Shown: positions 8,888 through 17,527 of the stretch, piece after piece
Layout of the letters: each line of letters starts with the position of its first letter
Position numbering within the stretch: the stretch's first letter is position 1
Assembly (NCBI RefSeq): GCF_018614075.1
Contig: NZ_JAGGOZ010000091.1
Coordinates: forward strand, 1-44,667
DNA from: Streptomyces sp. ISL-94
Lineage (GTDB): Bacteria > Actinomycetota > Actinomycetes > Streptomycetales > Streptomycetaceae
Length of the DNA stretch: 44,667 bases
Reading direction: 5' to 3'
The notes under the pieces: model-generated
Databases searched by the model: none
What the model saw: the letters and a program-made list of their open reading frames with translations, nothing else
Told to the model about the DNA's origin: nothing
Translations under genes and position numbers: made by a program

Positions 8888-10153
8888 TCACATATCCACC
8901 AATTCCCGCGCTGTCACGGCGGATTCGGTGCCATCCATATCAAGTCGATAAACGACGTGGTCGAGGAGCCTGTCCACCTGCTTCAGCATCTCTTCGTGGG
9001 TATTCGAGTACCCAGAGATGACATCGAGCGGATTGGTCATTACGTCCAGGTCCAATGGATCGCCCTTCTGGTAGTAGGGCGTGTATTTCGAGACGCCGTC
9101 GAGACCAGTGACCGTGGCCGCATGGGCGTTCGCCACCAATCGGGCCAACCTCCGCGGGGCCGGCGTGTTGTATTGCCAATAGACCCCGGGAGGGGGACGG
9201 AACATCGACGGCGCCGGATCCGCTCCTAGCGCGATGGTCCCCGCGATCTCGATCGGCGATGGGACGCCGGCGCGTCGCGCGAGCTCGTGGATGTGGCCGC
9301 CGAGCCGACCGTTGATCTCGATGATGCGAGGTCCGTCAGGTGTCAACTTGATCTCGGTATGCGTCACGCCCCGACGCACGTCCAATGCGGTAAGGCCAGC
9401 GGTTGCGAGGTTCAATGACGCGCGCCGGATGTCCTCGTCCAGCAAGGCGGGCCAGAACTGTCCGACCTCTCGGAACGGCGCCGCGAGGGCGAACTTGCCG
9501 GTCACCGCCAGATGGGTGATTCGCCCGTCCACGACGGCACTCTCGATCGAGATGTAGTCCCCAATCCCGGCGGGCATGCGACGACCGACCAGCAGCTCTT
9601 CGATGACCAGCCCCGCCGGGAGATACCTATCGAGGAGCGCGTCGACGAGCTGCACACCCCGGTCCGGGTGGCTGATCACATGCGTATCCCGACTCGCACC
9701 ACCCCGGGCTGGCTTCAGGATGACCGGAGCGTCGAATTCTGCCATCGCCGCGGCGACGTCAGCGCGGTTCTGAATGCGATGGGTCACGGTCGCGTCCACA
9801 CCGCGTTCGCGTAGGCGCAGCCGCTGTAGATACTTGTCCTTGAGGCATCCCAAGGTCGGTTCCTGATGGTAGGAAAGGCCCAGGTGCCTCGCGAGCTCGG
9901 CGGTGGGTTCCACCATATCCTCGCTGAACGTCACGATGCCCGCGGGTGTGAACCTCCGCAAGCGATCAGCGGACAGGCTCGCCGAGGACCCGAGAACCAC
10001 CGACTCGCCGAGCCGCTCCACCACGTTGAGGGCCCGCTCACCATGTTCCGACGGGGCCATGGCGAATACAGGCTGCGCAATGGCGGACAGCCCCACGTAA
10101 GCCTCGAGTGGGTTTACTGCGCCCTTGTCGTAGACGACGATCAGTTTCTTCAT
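8888..10153 (-). CDS. ATP-grasp amide/thioester-forming ligase
   Basis: The 421-aa protein has the ATP-grasp fold order. An N-terminal Rossmann-like domain (MKKLIVVYDKG onward) precedes a central ATP-binding domain with APVILKPARGGASR, the IEELLVG strand and the metal-binding end HTEIKLTPDGPRIIEINGRLGG. Members join a carboxylate, through an acyl-phosphate, to an amine or thiol. Its ATG overlaps the stop of the free-standing PCP gene by 4 nt (ATGA). This recalls the butirosin BtrI/BtrJ pair, where an ATP-grasp enzyme loads glutamate onto a carrier protein. So either it charges this PCP or it makes a peptide bond to a finished intermediate. The carboxylate specificity cannot be read from the sequence. 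Confidence 0.88.
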   Translation of the reverse strand: MKKLIVVYDKGAVNPLEAYVGLSAIAQPVFAMAPSEHGERALNVVERLGESVVLGSSASLSADRLRRFTPAGIVTFSEDMVEPTAELARHLGLSYHQEPTLGCLKDKYLQRLRLRERGVDATVTHRIQNRADVAAAMAEFDAPVILKPARGGASRDTHVISHPDRGVQLVDALLDRYLPAGLVIEELLVGRRMPAGIGDYISIESAVVDGRITHLAVTGKFALAAPFREVGQFWPALLDEDIRRASLNLATAGLTALDVRRGVTHTEIKLTPDGPRIIEINGRLGGHIHELARRAGVPSPIEIAGTIALGADPAPSMFRPPPGVYWQYNTPAPRRLARLVANAHAATVTGLDGVSKYTPYYQKGDPLDLDVMTNPLDVISGYSNTHEEMLKQVDRLLDHVVYRLDMDGTESAVTARELVDM

Positions 10154-10392
10154 GCGTCTGCGGTCTCCAGAGCGCTCACGAATGCGCCAAAATTGCTGTT
10201 CTTGAGCAGCAGCTTCACCGGCACCTTGCAGCCGAGGAGGGCACTGAGGCGTGCGCAGAGGCGCAGCGCCTTCAGGCTGGTGCCGCCCGTCTGGAAGAAG
10301 TTGTCAGTCTCCGCCGGGACGGCTCCCTTCAGGATCTCCGCCCATGCGGTAGCTGCGTGTTCCCGGGTGCGGCTGACGGTTTCGTCGCTCAA
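10150..10392 (-). CDS. free-standing peptidyl carrier protein
   Basis: This 80-aa carrier protein has the phosphopantetheine motif NFFQTGGTSLKAL in the middle and a typical four-helix length. I place the start at TTG 10392, where GAGGGAG lies five bases upstream and the codon forms a TTGA overlap with the preceding P450 stop. An upstream methionine in the same frame would fall deep inside the P450 gene. Its stop overlaps the ATP-grasp start by 4 nt. It lacks an A domain, so it needs loading in trans by an A domain or by the adjacent ATP-grasp enzyme. The flanking P450 may act on its cargo. Confidence 0.92.
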   Translation of the reverse strand: MSDETVSRTREHAATAWAEILKGAVPAETDNFFQTGGTSLKALRLCARLSALLGCKVPVKLLLKNSNFGAFVSALETADA

Positions 10393-11603
10393 CGTGTCTC
10401 CCTCGAGAGGGCAACCGGAAGGCGGTTGATACCCCACATGAAATTGGATCTCATACGCTCCACCGAGCCGGTGATCTCCATATGCCCCACCCGTTCCGCC
10501 AGCACCTGCAGCAGCACCTTCAGCTCGACCCGTGCCAGAGGCGCCCCCAGGCAGAAATGCGGCCCTATCCCGAACGTGAGATGCCGGTTGGGTGTACGCC
10601 CGAGGTCAAATCGGTCCGGGTCGGGGAAGACGCTCTCGTCGCGATTTGCCGAGGCGTTCCACAGCACCACGGCCTCGCCGGCACGAACGTGGTGCCCGCC
10701 GAGCTCCACGTCCTGCGTGGCGACGCGCATGACGTGCAGGGCCGGACTGGTGTAGCGGAGCACTTCGTCGACTGCGGACTCGATGTCGACCTCGCCCGCC
10801 TTCAGGCGCTGCCACTCCCCTGGGTTCTCGATGAGCGCGATCAGCCCGGCGGACGAGCCATGCCGGGTCGTCTCATTCGCGCCGGTGACAAGTCCGTCAC
10901 AATTGAGCAGGACTTCCTCGTTGGTGAGGTTGCGTCCGCCCATGTCGCCCCGGATCAGCGCGCTGACCACATCGTCGCCGGGGTTGCGTCGGCGCTCTTC
11001 CACGAGATCCATGTAGTAGAGGAAGATCTCCGCGTGGGCTTCGGTCTTCCGTAGCTGGTCCATAGGGCACCCGCTGGAGGTACCTACAGATGCACCGAAC
11101 GCCTGGCTGGTCAGCTCGATCATCGTCGAACGTTCCGCCTGCGGCACGTTCATGATGTCGCAGATGATCGCCGCGGGCAGGACTGCGGCGATCTCCTCGA
11201 CGAAGTCGACACTGTCTTTCTCCAGCGCCTGCTCCACCAGCGGCTCGATCACCCGGCGCATGGATTCCTCGAGCGTGGCCACCACCCGCGGCACGAATGC
11301 CGCGTTCATCAGCTTGCGCAGGCGAGGATGGACGGGTGGGTCGCTGACAATCAGCATCTTGCCGGCCGCAGCCTTAACCGCGGCTGGGTCGGAGTCGACC
11401 CGCATGCCCAGCTCGGAAGTGAAGGCAGTGGTGTTGCGGTAGACCTGGAGGGCTGGCTCGTAAGACATGACGGACCAGAATCCCGGGCCGGGTGGGTGCT
11501 CGGTCCAGACGACAGGTGTCGTGGCACGTAGTTGCGCCCAGACGGCGATCGGATCGCCGGACTCGTAAAGGCCGGGGTCCGCGACGTCGATGATGTCGGA
11601 CAC
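10389..11603 (-). CDS. cytochrome P450
   Basis: This is a second 404-aa P450. It has I-helix TGANETT (about 240-246), EVLR (280-283) and heme loop FGIGPHFCLGAP with the cysteine near 351. GANETT with Asn-Glu before the threonines is common in P450s that oxidise carrier-bound substrates. The start is GTG, 3 nt after the methyltransferase stop, and the stop overlaps the PCP start. The order P450, PCP, ATP-grasp, P450 in tight coupling suggests that both P450s work on the same tethered residue, for example by beta-hydroxylation. This is inference from context. Confidence 0.96.
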   Translation of the reverse strand: MSDIIDVADPGLYESGDPIAVWAQLRATTPVVWTEHPPGPGFWSVMSYEPALQVYRNTTAFTSELGMRVDSDPAAVKAAAGKMLIVSDPPVHPRLRKLMNAAFVPRVVATLEESMRRVIEPLVEQALEKDSVDFVEEIAAVLPAAIICDIMNVPQAERSTMIELTSQAFGASVGTSSGCPMDQLRKTEAHAEIFLYYMDLVEERRRNPGDDVVSALIRGDMGGRNLTNEEVLLNCDGLVTGANETTRHGSSAGLIALIENPGEWQRLKAGEVDIESAVDEVLRYTSPALHVMRVATQDVELGGHHVRAGEAVVLWNASANRDESVFPDPDRFDLGRTPNRHLTFGIGPHFCLGAPLARVELKVLLQVLAERVGHMEITGSVERMRSNFMWGINRLPVALSRETR

Positions 11604-11606
11604 AGC

Positions 11607-12374
11607 TCAGACTCTCTTCCGGACAGCGAAGGCCTCGTAGATTTCGGTGCCGCCCAACAGCGGGTCCTGCTCGAGAGCGACCGCGAACCCGTGCTTCCGC
11701 AGCAGCGAGGTGAACTTTTCGAGCGCACCGTCGATGTCGTGGACTTCGGCGACGACTTGGCGAACCTTCGGCCAGTCCTCGTCCGCCAGGCCGCGTAGAA
11801 CCTCCAGCTCACTCTTCTCTACGTCGATCTTCAGGAGATCAATCGAAGTAATGCCGCGCTCGGCGATCACCTCGGACAGGGTTCGCACCGGACATTCGAC
11901 GGCCTGCGTCGCATGCCGACCGCTGACCATGTCGTCGACGTCCTCATCGTCGAGCCCGCTGCGCATCAGGAATGTGCGCATCAGGGCCGACTCGGCCTCC
12001 GGGTCGGCGTGGAAGCCCGACATCGAAGTCGAATCCGGGTAATAGGTCAAAATGGCGGCACCCGAATGATCGGAGAGCGCGCAGGGCGTCGCATGCCCCT
12101 TGATGCCGTGCAGGGAAAAGTTCTCCTTCAGCGCCGCATACGGAATGGGCGCCGGCTCGAAGGCATGAAAAGTCAGCCCCTGGCATTCCAGATGCAGAAA
12201 CAACGAGGCCATGCCAATATTTGCGCCGACATCGACCACCGTATCCCCAGGGCGGAGCGATATTTCGTGCTGCATATAGCAGCGTTCGGCAAATATGTCT
12301 CGGTACAGGAGGGCGGTCTCCCCTGCATTGACATGGCTCACCGTCAGCCCGTTAGGGAGTTTCATTGCTTGCAT
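11607..12374 (-). CDS. FkbM-family SAM-dependent methyltransferase
   Basis: The 255-aa protein contains a Rossmann methyltransferase core with SAM motif I VVDVGANIGMASL, the acidic end of strand 2 (HAFEPAP) and the FkbM-type segment SIDLLKIDVEKSELEVLRG. FkbM members usually O-methylate hydroxyls or carboxyls. ATG 12374 (MQAMKLPNG) is chosen because AGAAGGG sits about eight bases upstream. It follows the second mbtH gene by 43 nt in the same operon. It would O-methylate a hydroxyl on the peptide, perhaps one introduced by the P450s downstream. Confidence 0.87.
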   Translation of the reverse strand: MQAMKLPNGLTVSHVNAGETALLYRDIFAERCYMQHEISLRPGDTVVDVGANIGMASLFLHLECQGLTFHAFEPAPIPYAALKENFSLHGIKGHATPCALSDHSGAAILTYYPDSTSMSGFHADPEAESALMRTFLMRSGLDDEDVDDMVSGRHATQAVECPVRTLSEVIAERGITSIDLLKIDVEKSELEVLRGLADEDWPKVRQVVAEVHDIDGALEKFTSLLRKHGFAVALEQDPLLGGTEIYEAFAVRKRV

Positions 12375-12417
12375 TACCGCGACCCTTCTAGGGAAATACC
12401 CTGGACTAGCAAACCCA

Positions 12418-12627
12418 TTAGGCCACGGAAGAACCAAGTGCTTCTCGAAGACTCAGCGGCCTCATGTCCGTCCAGACGGCATCCACATGAAGCATGCAAT
12501 CCTCTTCTGTGCCGGTATATCCAGCATCCTGCCATCCCATGGGAACCGGCAGTTCAGCGGGGTGCAGCCCGTACTGTTGCTCCGAGTTGACGAGAACGGT
12601 CCAGGTCAGAGTGATGGCGTCGGCCAT
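12418..12627 (-). CDS. MbtH-family NRPS chaperone (second, divergent copy)
   Basis: The 69-aa protein retains the MbtH core WTVLVNSEQQYGLHP, VPMGW and VWTDMRPLSLREALG. It lacks the usual N-terminal NPFDD and has LHP in place of SLWP. It is the first gene of the minus operon, with GGAG about seven bases before the ATG. Two distinct MbtH proteins in one cluster may serve different adenylation domains; the divergent operon with two A domains has none of its own. Confidence 0.93.
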   Translation of the reverse strand: MADAITLTWTVLVNSEQQYGLHPAELPVPMGWQDAGYTGTEEDCMLHVDAVWTDMRPLSLREALGSSVA

Positions 12628-12991
12628 GAGTCGCTCCAGTGACTGAGGGCAGGAACATATGGATCCAAAGTGGTCTCCAGTGGGCGTCGGTGGCCGCTAT
12701 CGCAGCGAAGCCGAGCTCGACGAGAACGCACTGCAATCACTTTCACCGGAAGCGGGAGTGACACATGCCTGGCCCCGACGCATCTGAGCCAAACGCTATG
12801 AGCAAGTCGCCAGAAAATCCACTCTTGATCTTGCTCAGCAAGCATGATCTACTGCAAATCGATCCAGCACTCATGCCGCTAGGGCGGCCACCGAAGTACG
12901 TATGAACTACGCACCTTGCACGCTCCGTCGCGAAGGTGAGGGGATTTACCCCCGAATGTCTCTCGCGCGCGAGACGCACAGTTGAGCGCTC
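12628..12991. promoter_or_regulatory. divergent promoter/operator region between the two NRPS operons
   Basis: This 364-nt gap lies between the starts of the divergent operons and must hold both promoters. It contains a perfect 14-bp palindrome TCTCGCGCGCGAGA at 12961-12974, about 18 nt before the plus-strand start. There is a CTTGCT-c-AGCAAG inverted repeat at 12830-12842, and a second GAGCAAG/CTTGCTC pairing (about 12800 with 12830) around it. A GGGG-atttа-type CCCC inverted repeat lies near 12940-12955. These are operator candidates. No cluster-situated regulator gene is seen in the window, so a global or distant factor would act here. I do not assign exact -35/-10 boxes. Confidence 0.6.
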
Positions 12992-14815
12992 ATGAAAAGG
13001 TTCCCTTCACTCAGTGACGGAAGTGGGTTTCAGGCAATGACTGCACGGCAGAGTGTCGCCGATATCACAGCGTACGGCTCCGAACGAACAACAGCCGGAG
13101 CTTCCTTCGATCCCGCAGCAGCAATTGCCGTACACGCTGACAGAACGCCTGGAACCGTGGCTGTGCGTGCGTATGACGGCACCTACACGTTCGGGGAGCT
13201 GAACGAGCGGGCGGACGCGATCGCCGCCGAACTGCTGCGCTTGGGCGTAGGCCCGGAGGCGGCCGTGGGGGCGCATCTCGACCGGTCCCGCGATCTGGTG
13301 GCCGCGCTCATCGGCACTTGGCGCGCCGGCGCCGCATTCGTAGCGCTCGACCCGGGCCATCCAGACGTCAGACTGTCCACCCTGGTCCAGGACTCCGGCG
13401 TCGCAGCGGTCGTGTCCCGCAGTAAGGCTGCATTCGTGGCCAGCCAGATCGCACACATCGACCCGGCAGTCGCCAGCGCATCGCCGTCAGCCGTTCCTTC
13501 CGGCCCGCTGTCCCCTCATTCCATGGCCTACATCGTCTACACCTCGGGCACGACCGGCGCTCCCAAGGGTGTCTGTATCACCTACGGAAACATCACGAAT
13601 CTACTCACTGCCGTCGACACCCTTGCGCCGGACGAAGGCCTCGAGGGCGGCAACGTACTGGCCCCCTCCTTCGACGGCTGGCTCTGGTCCACGCTCATCC
13701 CTCTGGTGAACGGGCGGGGCGTTGTGCTCTCGGACCCACGGGACGAGGACGGCTCGCTCCTTCGTGGCGAGGTAGCCTTCATAACGGCCACCCCCTCACT
13801 TCTCGCCGTCAACGATCCGCCAGCACCGGAAGCGGACCTGCGGGTCGTGGTCTCTGCGGGTGAGGCCTGCGCGCCGGACCTCGCGGCCCGCTGGGCGAGC
13901 GGACGGCGGTTCATCAACGCCTACGGACCGACCGAGACAACGATCTGCGCGACATGGGCGGATACCGACGCTGGAGACGACCCGTCCACCATCGGCCGGC
14001 CTCTGCCCAACTACCGCGTTCAGGTCCTGGACGAACGGCTGCGTCCGGTTGCGCCTGGGAAGGTCGGTGAACTGTTCATCTCAGGTGCCGGTGTAGGGCG
14101 CGGCTACCTGAATCGGCCTGGCCTCACAGCCGCGCGCTTCTCTCCCGACCCATCCGGAGATGGCGAGCGGATGTACCGCACTGGCGACCTCGTGCGCAGC
14201 CGTCCCGACGGAGCACTCGAATACGTCGGGCGGGCCGACAGCCAGCTCAAGATACGGGGTTTTCGCGTGGAGCCCGGCGAGGTTGAGAGTGCCGCGCGAG
14301 CATTGCCCGATGTGCGGACCGCCGTGGCCTTCCCCGCGTCTGTGGCCAGTGGCTCCGTGCTTGCCTTGGCTGTGGTCCCCGAGGCCGGTCGGGTGCTGGA
14401 GCCCGAAGCGGTACTGGATGCACTTCGGGTAGAACTACCCGAACATCTGGTGCCGTCTCGGATCCTGCGTCTGGACCGCATACCCCAGACCGTCGCAGGC
14501 AAGGCCGATGTGACCCAGCTGGCGAGGCTGGTCCAGGAAGCCGACCAGACGACGCCAGCATCTGGCCTCGATACTCCGACACAGGAACTCGTTGCCGAGG
14601 TCTGGGCCGCCGCGCTTGAGGTGCCGGTCGAAAGCGCTGACGCGGACTTCTTTGAGCTCGGAGGTCATTCACTGATCGCCACGCGCGTAGTCGCCATGCT
14701 CCGCGTCCGCCTTGGCGTGCGCCTTACGATGCGCCAGCTGTTCGCCTCCCGAACCGTCAGAGCGCTGGCAGCCGAGATCGACGAACTGGTCGCCACCCAG
14801 CCGGCCGACGCCTGA
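12992..14815 (+). CDS. NRPS adenylation-PCP didomain protein, aromatic-type code
   Basis: The 607-aa protein has an adenylation domain at about 40-510: A3 YTSGTTGAPKG about 183-193, AYGPTETT about 310-317, YRTGDL about 395-400, A10 lysine 504. A PCP follows at about 525-600 with LGGHS, Ser560. Specificity residues aligned by eye to GrsA read DGWTVAAICK. This is very close to the phenylalanine codes DAWTIAAICK and DAWTVAAVCK, so Phe or another aromatic amino acid such as Trp is the likely substrate. There is no condensation domain on the chain. ATG 12992 is the start used; ATG 13037 is possible. It opens the plus operon and works with the discrete C domain at 16163. Confidence 0.93.
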   Translation: MKRFPSLSDGSGFQAMTARQSVADITAYGSERTTAGASFDPAAAIAVHADRTPGTVAVRAYDGTYTFGELNERADAIAAELLRLGVGPEAAVGAHLDRSRDLVAALIGTWRAGAAFVALDPGHPDVRLSTLVQDSGVAAVVSRSKAAFVASQIAHIDPAVASASPSAVPSGPLSPHSMAYIVYTSGTTGAPKGVCITYGNITNLLTAVDTLAPDEGLEGGNVLAPSFDGWLWSTLIPLVNGRGVVLSDPRDEDGSLLRGEVAFITATPSLLAVNDPPAPEADLRVVVSAGEACAPDLAARWASGRRFINAYGPTETTICATWADTDAGDDPSTIGRPLPNYRVQVLDERLRPVAPGKVGELFISGAGVGRGYLNRPGLTAARFSPDPSGDGERMYRTGDLVRSRPDGALEYVGRADSQLKIRGFRVEPGEVESAARALPDVRTAVAFPASVASGSVLALAVVPEAGRVLEPEAVLDALRVELPEHLVPSRILRLDRIPQTVAGKADVTQLARLVQEADQTTPASGLDTPTQELVAEVWAAALEVPVESADADFFELGGHSLIATRVVAMLRVRLGVRLTMRQLFASRTVRALAAEIDELVATQPADA

Positions 14816-14896
14816 TCCTCCGCCGACACTCCAACCTCAGCCCAGGAGCCTCTTATCTCAACTCGCCACACGAGCCCCTCCGGCTCTTCGCCGACC

Positions 14897-16132
14897 GTGT
14901 CGACTGCAGGCACCAGGAGCGCGGCACGACTGCCGGGTTCCTACTTGCTGTGGCTAACCGGCATTCTGGCGTCGCTTGCCGGGGACGCGGTCTTCTACTT
15001 CGCGATCGGCTGGGCAGCAAGCGCGAATGGCGGTGCGGTCGCAGGACTGGCCCTGAGCGCCATCACCCTGCCAAGGGTACTGCTGCTCCTCATCGGTGGT
15101 GCCGTCAGCGACCGGTTCAGCGCGCGTCGCGTCCTGATCGCAGGTGACGCCGCGATGCTGGCCTTCTCCCTCATCCTGGCTGCTGTCGCCTATAACCTCG
15201 GGGCCTCACCCGCCGTGCTCATCGTGGCCGGCATTGTGGTCGGCGTCGCCGACGCGTTCTACCTTCCTGCCTCCGGATCCATGCCCCGCCGCCTGGTTAG
15301 CAAGGAGCAGCTGCCCCGTGCGCTCTCCTTGCGCCAAGTAGGCGGTCAGGTTGTCAACATGGGAGGCGGGCCGCTGGGTGGCATACTGGTAGGCCTAGCC
15401 GGGCTGGCGGGGGCGGCCCTGGTGAACGCCGTCACCTTCGCGCTCGTCCTGGTGGTACTGATCGTGATCCGGCCTCAGCACGAGCCACCCCCCGCGCCGA
15501 GGAGCGGCAATCTGGTCAAGGACGCCTGGGACGGTGTGAGCGTCGCCTTCGCCCATCCGGTTCTGCGTCCGGGGCTGCTGATGACCGGTGCTGCAGCGGG
15601 CTTCCTATTGCCGGTCCTTCCCCTGTTGCTCCCGCTCCTAGCGCGAGAGCAGCACTGGGACGCGAGTACCGTTGGCCTGGCGATCGGGGCGCAAGGGGTC
15701 GGCATGATAGCAGTCACGCTCTTGGTCCTGCGCCGCGGAGCGCTGGGCCGACCCGGGCTCCTAGCCGCATGCGGTCTCATCGTGGCCGGTGCCAGTGTCC
15801 TGGGCATTGCGCTCTCACCCGGCGCCGGAGCTGTACTTGTTGCCAGCTTCGGTGTCGGCATCGGCAACGGCCTTTTCGCCGCACACATCATGCCCCTGGT
15901 CCTCGCGGTGACACCTAACAGTCACCTTTCACGCATCCAGGCGGTGCTCGTTCTCGTCCAGAGTCTCGCCCTGCTGCTCATGATCAATGTGCTGGGCAAC
16001 CTCGCCGAATTCAGCAGTGCGGTAACCGCCCTCACCGTCTGCGCTGCTGTGACCGTCGCTGTCGGGCTGCTGGGACTGGCCTCGGGCCCGCTTCGCAACA
16101 ACCGCACGGGGCTGGATTCGGCCCCGGCCTGA
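14897..16132 (+). CDS. MFS exporter
   Basis: This is a 411-aa integral membrane protein with about twelve hydrophobic segments. It has a DRFSARR loop after TM2, typical of the major facilitator superfamily, and resembles the enterobactin-exporter-like drug/siderophore efflux branch. GTG 14897 is the first standard start. The strongest ribosome-binding site, AGGAG at 14844-14848, instead points six bases downstream to an in-frame ATC at 14855, which would add 14 residues. The gene sits between A-PCP and C genes of the plus operon and is the obvious candidate for product export or self-resistance. Confidence 0.9.
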   Translation: MSTAGTRSAARLPGSYLLWLTGILASLAGDAVFYFAIGWAASANGGAVAGLALSAITLPRVLLLLIGGAVSDRFSARRVLIAGDAAMLAFSLILAAVAYNLGASPAVLIVAGIVVGVADAFYLPASGSMPRRLVSKEQLPRALSLRQVGGQVVNMGGGPLGGILVGLAGLAGAALVNAVTFALVLVVLIVIRPQHEPPPAPRSGNLVKDAWDGVSVAFAHPVLRPGLLMTGAAAGFLLPVLPLLLPLLAREQHWDASTVGLAIGAQGVGMIAVTLLVLRRGALGRPGLLAACGLIVAGASVLGIALSPGAGAVLVASFGVGIGNGLFAAHIMPLVLAVTPNSHLSRIQAVLVLVQSLALLLMINVLGNLAEFSSAVTALTVCAAVTVAVGLLGLASGPLRNNRTGLDSAPA

Positions 16133-16162
16133 GCCACGCTGCACCGCACCTTGGAGAGACAC

Positions 16163-17527
16163 ATGCCTGACACCGCAGATCCGGTTGCTTTGTCTGCAAC
16201 GCAGGAACGTCTTTGGGTCGTGGACCAGCTGGCGCCTGAGGGCAGCTACAACGTCGCCTTGTGCTTCCGGCTCACCGGGGCTCTCGACGGCGCCGCTCTG
16301 CACAGGGCAGCACAGTCGGTGACGAGACGCCACGGCGCCCTGCGCACTCGCTTCGACGACACCATGGGCATGCCCGTGGGGAGACTGATACCGCCAGACG
16401 GCGTCTGGGTCGACGTGGAACGAGCCGAAGCAGACGGCCCTGGCCGTACCCTGGACAGGCTTCGGTACGAGGCGGCATCACGGCCGTTCGACCTAAGCAC
16501 GGGGCCCCTGCTCCGCCTGCAGGTCGTGAGTCTGCCGGGGGCAGTCCATATTGTGCTGGTCATCGTCCATCACGGCGCTTTCGACGGACTGTCCGGCCCT
16601 ATCCTGACCAGGGAGCTCTGGCACCTCTATGATGCCTACGCCTCCGGGAAAGACCCGGCTCTACCTGAGTTGGCGGCCGCTTACGGCGACTTCGCCCGGT
16701 TGCAACGTGACTGGCTTGATGGTGCAGACGCGGCTGCCCAGCTGGCCTACTGGACACAGCAGCTTCTCGATCCGCCCGCACCGCTGAACATCACCGCACC
16801 GGTCCCCCGTCCAACCTCCACTGACGAACCCACGCGGGGGGTGGTCGAGTTCGACTTTCCGCCCGACGCCGCGCACGCTACCGCGCAGGCCTGCGCTGAC
16901 CTGGGGGCTACCCCGTTCATGGTGCTGCTGGCCTCGTTCGCCGCGTCGCTGGCACGCCACACCGGCGCTCGGGACCTGATCATTGGCACGCCGGTCACCG
17001 AACGCCCTACAGAGGAGTTCGAGGCCCTCATCGGTCCCTTCGATAACACGTTGCTGGTCCGTATCGACGCGGAACCCGCCGTTACCGCCGCGCAGTTCGT
17101 AGAGCAGGTCAGCGATGTAACGGTGCAGGCCTTGGTCCACAAGGACATCCCGTTCCAGTATGTGGTCCGCTCCGTAGCTCCGGCCCGGGGTGGGTCTGGT
17201 GCACCGGCTCTGTGCAACGTGGCGTTCTCCGTGGAGGAAAAGCCGCAGGATCCGGGTTCGGTGCACGGGGCTGTGGTGTGCGCTGACCCATGGCTCTTCG
17301 TCCCGCCGGCCCGGTTCGACCTCACGTTGATGGTCGAGTTGTCCGAAAGCTGCTTCAAGGGACGTTTCTACTTTGACCCCGAGCGGGTGAGTGAGTCTGC
17401 GCTGCGGAAACTGGCCGAGGAGCTGGCAGCGATGCCCGTCCGGTTCGCGTATCAGCCGGATTCTCTGCTGTTTCCCGCTGACAGGGAATCGCGCACCGAA
17501 TCTAGCGAAGAGGAGGGATCTTCATGA
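16163..17527 (+). CDS. free-standing NRPS condensation domain
   Basis: The 454-aa protein is a complete condensation domain. It opens with the C1-like LSATQERLW, has the catalytic HHGAFDG at about 136-142, and ends with the C-lobe segments ALVHKDIPFQYVV and FDLTLMVEL. ATG 16163 is preferred because GGAGAG lies four bases upstream; the frame also contains a TTG at 16151. It overlaps the next thioesterase gene by 4 nt (ATGA). As a discrete C domain it probably joins substrates on two separate carrier chains, plausibly the aromatic A-PCP product and the threonyl-PCP of the same operon. Confidence 0.95.
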   Translation: MPDTADPVALSATQERLWVVDQLAPEGSYNVALCFRLTGALDGAALHRAAQSVTRRHGALRTRFDDTMGMPVGRLIPPDGVWVDVERAEADGPGRTLDRLRYEAASRPFDLSTGPLLRLQVVSLPGAVHIVLVIVHHGAFDGLSGPILTRELWHLYDAYASGKDPALPELAAAYGDFARLQRDWLDGADAAAQLAYWTQQLLDPPAPLNITAPVPRPTSTDEPTRGVVEFDFPPDAAHATAQACADLGATPFMVLLASFAASLARHTGARDLIIGTPVTERPTEEFEALIGPFDNTLLVRIDAEPAVTAAQFVEQVSDVTVQALVHKDIPFQYVVRSVAPARGGSGAPALCNVAFSVEEKPQDPGSVHGAVVCADPWLFVPPARFDLTLMVELSESCFKGRFYFDPERVSESALRKLAEELAAMPVRFAYQPDSLLFPADRESRTESSEEEGSS

